Shown piece by piece: positions 57,485 to 64,000 of a stretch of DNA of 64,000 bases. The position numbers were made by a program, and so were the translations under genes. Location: assembly GCA_002499445.1 (NCBI GenBank), contig DALS01000050.1, forward strand, positions 1 through 64,000, in the 5' to 3' direction. The notes below the pieces were generated by a model that was not told where the DNA came from, ran no database searches, and saw only the letters and a list, made by a program, of their open reading frames with translations. Within the stretch, counting starts at the first letter, position 1, and each line of letters starts with the position of its first letter. The stretch comes from Methanosarcina sp. UBA293. GTDB lineage: Archaea; Halobacteriota; Methanosarcinia; Methanosarcinales; Methanosarcinaceae.

Positions 57485-58844
57485 GTTCAATTCCTCCACT
57501 GGAAACCTGTGAATCTCTATCTTGTTCGTCCTCTTCAGCCGGTCCAAGCCTCCGAAGCAGTTCTACTACCCTGACCTCAAGATCATCGTCAGGCACCCAG
57601 GCTTTTTCGGCTACAAAAGAAATTCCATATTCACCTTTTGAAGAGTTCCCGCGTACTGCAAAGTAGCGGCCTGTAAGGAAGCGCCTTAAATCTTCATAAA
57701 CTACATCTTTAGAGACATCAGAGAACATCAACTGTTCGGCTTCTTCAAGGGTTTTTCCATAGATGATTTCCACAAGATCTCTTGGAATCATAACTGACAT
57801 GGAACCTGTTCCGTCATCGAGTACGGCTTTAATCCGCATGTCCCGTATGCCTTCTACCTTTCCATGCACCCTGCAGTTTCCTTTCTGGATTACACGGCTG
57901 CATTCAGGACAGCGAGTAATAATGCCTGAACCTGGCCTGACTGAAACCACATTACCTACGGCGGCAACATCAAATATGCTATCTTTTGAATCTATCTCTT
58001 CGATTTTGATAGGGATAGGATCTTTTGCTGCAGATTCGAAGGTGAATGCAAGTTTTCTGGCTTCTTCAGCCACGACTAAAGAAACCTTTGTGCTGCTCAG
58101 GATATTTACCGACGGCATTCCTCTGAAGATTCGGATCTGAGCCCCCTTGATTCGGATAATGCTTCCAATATCAATGCCAGGAAGTTCAATCCAGGCTGTA
58201 AAAGGCAATCTGCCTGTCTCGTCCGCAAGCACACCTGAGATTACTCTTGTCTGACGTCTTTTTACGAGGACTTCCCTATGGGAAAACTGAAGCACACAGA
58301 CTATGGCATCGACTGCAAAATCGGCATGTCCGATATCAATCAACTTTTTTATCTGGCTTCCAGAAAGCTCGGCCAGGGGAGGAAGCACAGAATCAGAAAC
58401 TTTTGATACGAGAGACTGTTTTCCTATAGAAAGATTGATTCTGTTCTGCCAGATGCGAATATAGGCGTTTTTAACATTAATTACATCCCCAATCGAACCT
58501 GGCAGCTCCTTCCAGGAAGAAAAGAGAACTGATCCTGTTTCGTCTGCTAGAACCCCGGTGTAAAGCTTGGAAGGACCTTCCGGAGACCCTTCCTGCGGGC
58601 GGATTGACTTCTCCCCAAGATCCAGAATCCTGACTGTAAGCTCGAGATTTCTGAGATTAGCAGATAGGTCCTTTACTTTCAGAACTCTATTTCTTCCGAA
58701 CTTGCGGAGAATACTCTCTTTTGCAACATCAGGAGGTACGCGAAAAGCAATTAGTTTCTCAAACTCTTCCCGGATGCCAGTCTTTTCAAGGTCTCCAAGC
58801 GCCCTGGTTAACTCTTCAAGGTGGGGCGCAATCTTCTGATCCAT
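57477..58844 (-). CDS. rpa: Replication protein A, zinc-finger type
   Basis: Single-stranded DNA-binding protein. About 455 residues: three OB folds (near 70-165, 185-275 and 300-420) in a row and a zinc finger CPECSRVIQKGNCRVH (C-x2-C-x8-C-x2-H) in the third. ATG at 58844 chosen for GGAGG upstream; a frame to 58877 adds 11 residues. Methanosarcina carry several RPAs; this zinc-finger one pairs with the associated protein that follows it. Confidence 0.93.
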   Translation of the reverse strand: MDQKIAPHLEELTRALGDLEKTGIREEFEKLIAFRVPPDVAKESILRKFGRNRVLKVKDLSANLRNLELTVRILDLGEKSIRPQEGSPEGPSKLYTGVLADETGSVLFSSWKELPGSIGDVINVKNAYIRIWQNRINLSIGKQSLVSKVSDSVLPPLAELSGSQIKKLIDIGHADFAVDAIVCVLQFSHREVLVKRRQTRVISGVLADETGRLPFTAWIELPGIDIGSIIRIKGAQIRIFRGMPSVNILSSTKVSLVVAEEARKLAFTFESAAKDPIPIKIEEIDSKDSIFDVAAVGNVVSVRPGSGIITRCPECSRVIQKGNCRVHGKVEGIRDMRIKAVLDDGTGSMSVMIPRDLVEIIYGKTLEEAEQLMFSDVSKDVVYEDLRRFLTGRYFAVRGNSSKGEYGISFVAEKAWVPDDDLEVRVVELLRRLGPAEEDEQDRDSQVSSGGIELA

Positions 58845-58877
58845 TTTTAGGCCTCCATTCGAGAAATAACAACGCAA

Positions 58878-59215
58878 TGAAATTTTAGAATACTATCGGA
58901 TTTTACAGTATTTAAGGCTTTAATTGAAAATTAATTCCCTCTATCGTAGAGGATAGTGAGCTATTATTTAAGGATAGCTGTTTAGAATTTTTAATTCCAA
59001 AAGTATATAAACTTCAGGATAAAATTTATTTCCTGATAATGTATCGAGATAAATTTTCACTAAAAATTGATAAAAAGCTTAAGAATTAATAAAAACTTAA
59101 GAAAATTAATAAAAAGTCTAGGAAGAGAGATTTTACTTTTTCTAAAAAGTAAAACCCAATCAGAGGAAACGAATGAAAGAAAATGGATGAGTGTAGAGGA
59201 AAAGGGAGAGCTGAT
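58878..59215. other. Intergenic region between divergent genes
   Basis: A/T-rich, with a TATA-like agtatataaac at 59000-59010. The short unit aattaataaaa(a)gt recurs near 59085-59120. No gene seen. Confidence 0.4.
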
Positions 59216-60313
59216 ATGAGAAGAGTAAAGGAGAAGAATTTAAGAGTTTTTAAGCTGACAGCACTTACGATTATTCTGGCAGTTTTCTGCACCTGCTCGG
59301 CCGCCTCTGCCTACAATTTAAGGGTAAGTTCAGCAGAGGAAGGAGATTATATTTCTATACAGGCCGCAATAGACCAAGCAGATGCCGGAGATACAATTTT
59401 TGTAGGCCCTGGAACCTATATTGAAAATATTAAAATAAATAAGGAAGTTAAGCTCTGGTCGTATTCGAGAAAGCCAGAAGACACAATTATAAGGGCTGCT
59501 GATCCCATGGAAAGCACTGTTGAAATCAGTGCAGACCGGGCATCTTTCAGCGGATTTGGCATTGAAGGTTCGGAAAAAACAGGGATCTTGCTCACTGGAG
59601 TTAAAAGCTGCTATATTAACAACAACCGAATTCAGGGAGCCGAATCCGGGATTCATCTCAATAATTCCGAAAGCAATATCATAAGCAACAATCTCATCAC
59701 CCTTAATGAGAAGGGGATAAGGCTCGAAAGCTCCAACTCAAATGACGTCCAGAGCAATTTGATTGCCTATAATTACGGTCATGGAATCTCCCTTGAAGCA
59801 AGCAGCAGAAATCTTATTTATAACAACTATTTCAAAAACGCCGAAAATGTCGAAGACAACGCCGAAAACGCAAACAATACATGGCACAGCACACTCACAG
59901 TAAGGCAGAATATCGTCCGGGGGCCTTACGTTGCCGGAAACTTCTGGTCCAATCCTGAAGGCAAAGGATATAGCGATACTGGTGTGGATGAAAACAGTAA
60001 CGGAATCTGTGATACCTCTTATAATATAATAGGCGGTGGAACCGACGAATCCCCTCTATTCCCAAAAGTTCCAAACGCTGTTAAAGCTCTTGAAAGCCAC
60101 CTGAATGTCAGTACTTATGAGCAGAGCCTAGCCGACAGGGAGAACACAACCAGTCCGGAAACCTCAGTAAACGAAACCGAAGAAGCAACAGAACTGGAAG
60201 TCGAAAACACTACCTCTGAGGAGGCTTCAGCAGAAAAAGAATCGCCTGGTCCGGGACCTGTCATTGGAGGGCTGACTATGGGAACGGCGTATCTCCTGAG
60301 GCGGAACAGGTAA
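59216..60313 (+). CDS. Secreted NosD-like parallel beta-helix surface protein
   Basis: 365 residues. Signal peptide near 12-33 (LTALTIILAVFCTCSAASA), then a right-handed beta-helix of NosD/pectate-lyase type (IQAAIDQADAGDTIFVGPGTY; repeated NxxxNN..GIxL coils such as CYINNNRIQGAESGIHL). A Glu/Thr-rich stretch precedes a PGPGP..GG tail with a hydrophobic helix and final RRNR, a variant of the PGF-CTERM surface anchor. ATG at 59216 chosen for GGGAGAG upstream. Probably binds or modifies cell-surface sugars. Confidence 0.82.
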   Translation: MRRVKEKNLRVFKLTALTIILAVFCTCSAASAYNLRVSSAEEGDYISIQAAIDQADAGDTIFVGPGTYIENIKINKEVKLWSYSRKPEDTIIRAADPMESTVEISADRASFSGFGIEGSEKTGILLTGVKSCYINNNRIQGAESGIHLNNSESNIISNNLITLNEKGIRLESSNSNDVQSNLIAYNYGHGISLEASSRNLIYNNYFKNAENVEDNAENANNTWHSTLTVRQNIVRGPYVAGNFWSNPEGKGYSDTGVDENSNGICDTSYNIIGGGTDESPLFPKVPNAVKALESHLNVSTYEQSLADRENTTSPETSVNETEEATELEVENTTSEEASAEKESPGPGPVIGGLTMGTAYLLRRNR

Positions 60314-60495
60314 AGGTGAGTAAAAGGCTTTAAAATTTTCACATTGAAGAAACATTGCAGTAATCTTCTCGATGATTGAGGAAGTCTGCACAATGAGGGA
60401 AATCTTGGAGAGGTCTATACAGTAAGGGAACTGGAAGTTGCTTCCCGAACCCTTCCCGAACCCCTTCGTTTTTGAAGAAAGTTTCTGAAACAGGT

Positions 60496-60697
60496 TTTAG
60501 AGCCTATCCGAAAAGTTTGTGGCTCACTGTAACTATTACAATTGGCAGTATGTTGTACGATTGGCAGTATGCACAACTTAACTGATGCTGATATTATGAT
60601 TTATTATAACTTCTACAACAGTTGTAACTTCTGTAACTTCTACAACAGTTGTAACTTTTACAACATGCTATTATTGACTTTTCGGATAGGCTCTAAA
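60496..60697. mobile_element. MITE-like 202-bp element
   Basis: Perfect 21-bp terminal inverted repeats, at 60496-60516 (TTTAGAGCCTATCCGAAAAGT) and 60677-60697. The inside carries two near copies of acttctacaacagttgtaa and two of gattggcagtatg and no coding capacity. The terminus resembles ends of IS5-type elements, so it is likely a non-autonomous derivative. No clear target duplication beyond the A/T-rich ends. Confidence 0.7.
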
Positions 60698-60747
60698 TTA
60701 CATTTCTTCTAAATTTCGGCAGGTACTCATCCATATTTTCTATCTTC

Positions 60748-63700
60748 TTAAAGCATATTATAAAGCTTTATTACATCATCAAAATCAATTAAACCGTTTT
60801 TGTTATAATCAAAGAAAGCAATAGAAGCATTTTCTTCGATCCAATCCATATTTTCGTAGTATGCCACAACATCATCGAAGTCCAGTATCCCGTTTCCATT
60901 AATATTCTCATAGAGACCATCCTGGTTCTGATCAATCGGGGGATTAATACAACCTGGGAAAACAGGAAGCACCGATTGCGTTGAAACATTTATTGTGGCA
61001 AGTTTTGAAGCTGCGCCATTTTCATTGCTTACTGTCAGGTTAACTGTATAGATTCCTGCTGTCGAGTAAGTATGAATCGGATCCTTCTCGGTTGAATATG
61101 TACCGTCTCCAAAGTCCCAGTTAAAGGAATCTACATTTTCAGAACTGTCGTTAAACTGCACCTTCAGTGGGGCGTTTCCTGAAATTGGAGATGCAGAGAA
61201 GGAAGCAACGGGTAAGCCTGGTTCTGGTTCTCCGCTTGAAATAGTGCACGTGTAAATATCGGAGTATCCATTGCGAGATTCTTCCCAAACTATTCTGTCC
61301 CCATAGATAGCAGGATTATATGCTGATCCACTGTTAGTGATTTGAGTTTCCTTTTGAGTGGAGAGATCGTACATATGGATATCCCAATTTTCCCGTCCAT
61401 TGCGATCATCTTCCCAAACTATCCTGTCGCCATAGATTGCAGGATTCCGCTTATATGATTCACTGTTAGTGATTTGAGTTTCCTTTTGAGTGGAGAGATC
61501 GTACATGTAGATATTATCTAATCCATTGCGCCAATCCACCCACACTATCCTGTCCTCGTAGACTGCAGGATAAAATGCTGATTCATTTGTGGTAATCCGA
61601 GTTTGCGTATTAGTGGAAATATTATACGCGTAGATATCATAGTCATAGCCTCTATCATAAACAGCGAAGTTTGTCCATACTATATTGTCACCGTAGATAG
61701 CATGATTGCGTGCTCGTCCACCTGCAATATGAGTTTCCTTAGAAGTGGAAAGGTCGTACATGTAGATATCGGAGAAATCCTCGAACCAACATGCCCACAC
61801 AATTTTATCACCATAGATTGCAGGGTTCTCCGCTGATTCCCACAATTCATTACTGGTGGGGATTTGAGTTTCCTTGGAAGTGGAGAGATCGTACATGTAG
61901 ATATCCCAGCCCTGGTTATCATTGTGATAATCTTCCCAGACTATCCTGTCGCCATAGATTGCAGGATTCCGCTTATATGATTCACTGGTAGTGATTTGAG
62001 TTTCCTTTTTAGTGGAAATATCATACATGTAAATATTCCAGTTCCAGTCACTATTGCGATCCTCCCAGACTATCTTATCACCATAGATAACAGGATTGAG
62101 TGCTGATCCACTGGTAGTGATTTGAGTCTCAGTGATTGTGGGCAGAACATTTATTGTCGCAAGCTTTGATACTATACCGTTTTCATTGCTTACTGTCAGG
62201 TTAACTGTATAGATTCCTGCGGTTGAGTAAGTGTGAATCGGATCCTTCTCGGTTGAATACGTACCGTCTCCAAAGTCCCAGTTTAAAGAAACTACATTTT
62301 CAGATCTGTCGTTAAACTGCACCTTCAATGGAGCGCTTCCTGTGGTTGGGGATGCAGAGAAGGATGCAATAGGTAAGCCTGGTTCTGGTTCTACGCTTGA
62401 AATAGTGCACATGTAAATATTTTCATTACGAGAGTCCTTCCAGACTATTTTGTCACTGTAGATAGAAAAACTCTGTACTGATCCACTGTTAGTGATTTGA
62501 GTTTCTTTAGAAATGGAGAGATCGTACATGTAAATATCGCTATTTCCATTGCGCCCATCCACCCACCCTATCTTATCACCGTAGATAGCAGGCGAGGATG
62601 CAGACCCACTGGTGGTAATTTGAGTATCCTTTTGAGTGGAAAGATCATACATGTAGATATCCTGTTTTCCGTTTTTAGATTCAAGCCACACTATCCTATC
62701 CCCGTAGATAGTAGGATCGGATGCTTGTCCATTGGTGGTGATCTGAGTTTCCCTGGAAGTGGAGAGATCATACATGTAGATATCCAGATTTCCATAGCGT
62801 AAACCCACCCACACTATCCTGTCGCCATAGAAAGTAGGACTATATGCTGCAAATCCACTGTTAGGGATTTGAGTTTCCTTTTTAGTTGAAATATCATACA
62901 TGTAGATATCACTGGCCCAGTCACCACTGCTCCTATTTCTATCCTCCTCCCATACTATCTTATCTCCATAGATTGCAGGAGAAGTATAACTGCTTACACA
63001 TCCACTAGTTGTAATCTGAGTTTCCTTAGAAGTAGAAAGGTCGTACATGTAGATGTCACTGTTTCCAGGGTCATACTGGTTTCCATTATGCCAATCCCTC
63101 CACACTACTCTATTCCCATAAATAGCAGGATTCCCTGCTGACCCACTAGTTGTAATCTGATTTCCCTTCATTGTGGAAAGATCGTACACATAGATGTCGC
63201 TAAAACTACCGTCTGAACTAGAACGAGCAATTTCCCATACTATCTTATCACCATAGATAATAGGATTGTATGCTGATTTACTGGTGTTTATTAGAGTTTT
63301 AGTAATCATGGGCAAAACATTTATTGTCGCAAGCTTTGATACTGTACCTTTTTCATTGCTTACTGTCAGGTTTACTGTATAGATTCCTGCTGTCGAGTAG
63401 ATATGAGCCGGATCTTTTTCTGTTGAATATGTACCGTCTCCAAAATCCCAGTTAAAAGAATCTGCATTTTTAGAACTGTCGTTAAACATCACCTTCAGTG
63501 GGGCACTTCCTGAGGTTGGGGATGCAGAGAAGGATGCAACGGGTAAGCCTGGGTCTGGTTCTACGTTTGAAATAGTGCACATGTAGATATCCCAGTTACC
63601 ACTGCGATATTCGGGCCATACTATCTTATCACCATAGATAGCGGGATATTCTGCCGACCCACTGTTAGTGATTTGAGTTTCCTTTTGAGTGGAGAGATCG

Positions 63701-64000
63701 TACATGTAGATATTCCAATTTTTCCATCCATTGCTATACTCAAACCACACTATCCTATCCCCGTAGATAGCAGGATAAAATGCTGGTTCATTGGTGGTGA
63801 TTTGAGTCTCTTTTTTAGTGGAGAGGTCATACATATAGACGTCAGTGTTTCCATTGCGAGTACTGGAGTATACTATCCTGTCACCGTAGATAGTAGGCGA
63901 GGATGCTCGTTCATTGGTGGTGATCTGAGTTTCCTTAGAAGTGGAAAGGTCGTACATGTAAATATTTTCATTGTTTCGATCCTCCCATACTATCTTATCT
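60748..64000 (-). CDS. Large surface protein: beta-propellers alternating with PKD domains, dockerin-like end (5' end outside window)
   Basis: The frame is open to the right edge, so the start is missing; at least 1083 residues are visible. Repeats of about 45 residues (pattern: YGDKIVWxDxRNGNxDIYMYDLSTxKETQITTSGSA) are TolB/propeller blades. Counting the YGD+IVW cores gives four before the first PKD domain (one at the edge), seven between the first and second PKD, and seven between the second and third. Each PKD reads LPVASFSASPTSGSAPLKV then NWDFGDGTYSTEKDP. The C-terminal end has two DFDDVV / DFDDVI calcium-loop repeats like a dockerin, not a membrane anchor. Probably displayed on or released to the cell surface. 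Confidence 0.88.
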   Translation of the reverse strand, partial: DKIVWEDRNNENIYMYDLSTSKETQITTNERASSPTIYGDRIVYSSTRNGNTDVYMYDLSTKKETQITTNEPAFYPAIYGDRIVWFEYSNGWKNWNIYMYDLSTQKETQITNSGSAEYPAIYGDKIVWPEYRSGNWDIYMCTISNVEPDPGLPVASFSASPTSGSAPLKVMFNDSSKNADSFNWDFGDGTYSTEKDPAHIYSTAGIYTVNLTVSNEKGTVSKLATINVLPMITKTLINTSKSAYNPIIYGDKIVWEIARSSSDGSFSDIYVYDLSTMKGNQITTSGSAGNPAIYGNRVVWRDWHNGNQYDPGNSDIYMYDLSTSKETQITTSGCVSSYTSPAIYGDKIVWEEDRNRSSGDWASDIYMYDISTKKETQIPNSGFAAYSPTFYGDRIVWVGLRYGNLDIYMYDLSTSRETQITTNGQASDPTIYGDRIVWLESKNGKQDIYMYDLSTQKDTQITTSGSASSPAIYGDKIGWVDGRNGNSDIYMYDLSISKETQITNSGSVQSFSIYSDKIVWKDSRNENIYMCTISSVEPEPGLPIASFSASPTTGSAPLKVQFNDRSENVVSLNWDFGDGTYSTEKDPIHTYSTAGIYTVNLTVSNENGIVSKLATINVLPTITETQITTSGSALNPVIYGDKIVWEDRNSDWNWNIYMYDISTKKETQITTSESYKRNPAIYGDRIVWEDYHNDNQGWDIYMYDLSTSKETQIPTSNELWESAENPAIYGDKIVWACWFEDFSDIYMYDLSTSKETHIAGGRARNHAIYGDNIVWTNFAVYDRGYDYDIYAYNISTNTQTRITTNESAFYPAVYEDRIVWVDWRNGLDNIYMYDLSTQKETQITNSESYKRNPAIYGDRIVWEDDRNGRENWDIHMYDLSTQKETQITNSGSAYNPAIYGDRIVWEESRNGYSDIYTCTISSGEPEPGLPVASFSASPISGNAPLKVQFNDSSENVDSFNWDFGDGTYSTEKDPIHTYSTAGIYTVNLTVSNENGAASKLATINVSTQSVLPVFPGCINPPIDQNQDGLYENINGNGILDFDDVVAYYENMDWIEENASIAFFDYNKNGLIDFDDVIKLYNML

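Noticed and set aside
61603..62802. Plus-strand ORFs within the propeller gene
   Set aside because: Repetitive antisense readings of the blade repeats.

Overview
The window is archaeal and almost certainly from a Methanosarcina. The evidence is a methylamine methyltransferase read through an in-frame UAG (pyrrolysine), class I lysyl-tRNA synthetase, TFB, Gar1, RPA plus an RPA-associated protein, archaeal ribosomal protein and RNA polymerase genes, the isopentenyl phosphate kinase branch of the mevalonate route, and surface proteins with PKD, PEGA, beta-helix and PGF-CTERM-like parts. I cannot fix the species from sequence alone.

Layout. 1-855 is the 3' part of dimethylamine methyltransferase mtbB. 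1.2-18.0 kb is mostly housekeeping: a secreted cupin, lysS with a methyltransferase, a BofA-like membrane protein, a nucleotide hydrolase with a two-barrel U32 protein, an NmrA-type oxidoreductase, hisF with a MazG-like protein, a DUF151 protein, a zinc-ribbon protein overlapping pcm, ribK-ribB, and a CDF transporter with aroC.

18.0-23.7 kb is the accessory region and the most unusual part. About 640 bp is present twice (about 18130-18770 and 21216-21860). Each copy holds a decayed winged-helix regulator on the minus strand, a 14-bp inverted repeat, a structured 5' leader and a signal peptide on the plus strand. The two signal peptides lead into unrelated secreted proteins: a metzincin-like protease and a small protein with a one-base frameshift. 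A third, diverged leader precedes a small membrane protein that overlaps an HELEH protein with a faint peptide-deformylase look.

23.7-28.7 kb holds a DUF5518 protein, a HIT protein and a sulfur/Fe-S group (TusA, DsrE, a NifS-like protein lacking the PLP lysine, and an IscU-MIP18 fusion), then a broken lipoprotein gene. 28.9-34.2 kb holds two membrane proteins sharing one anchor with different outer domains, a DUF3006 protein, and a secreted ComEC-like metallo-beta-lactamase protein. 34.5-41.2 kb has tRNA-Thr(CGU), trm5, a LysE-type exporter, tfb, gar1 and ppdK. 41.4-51.6 kb is one long minus-strand information/isoprenoid cluster: L18e-L13-S9-RpoN-tRNA-Pro-RpoK-S2-MEMO-MVK-IPK-Fni-RNase J-prenyl synthase.

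52-64 kb has a pyruvate-decarboxylase-type enzyme (unusual for a methanogen) behind short tandem repeats, a DUF2240 protein, serA, rpa with its partner, a NosD-like surface protein, a 202-bp MITE-like element, and a large surface protein built from seven-repeat propellers alternating with PKD domains and ending in a dockerin-like module. It runs off the right edge.
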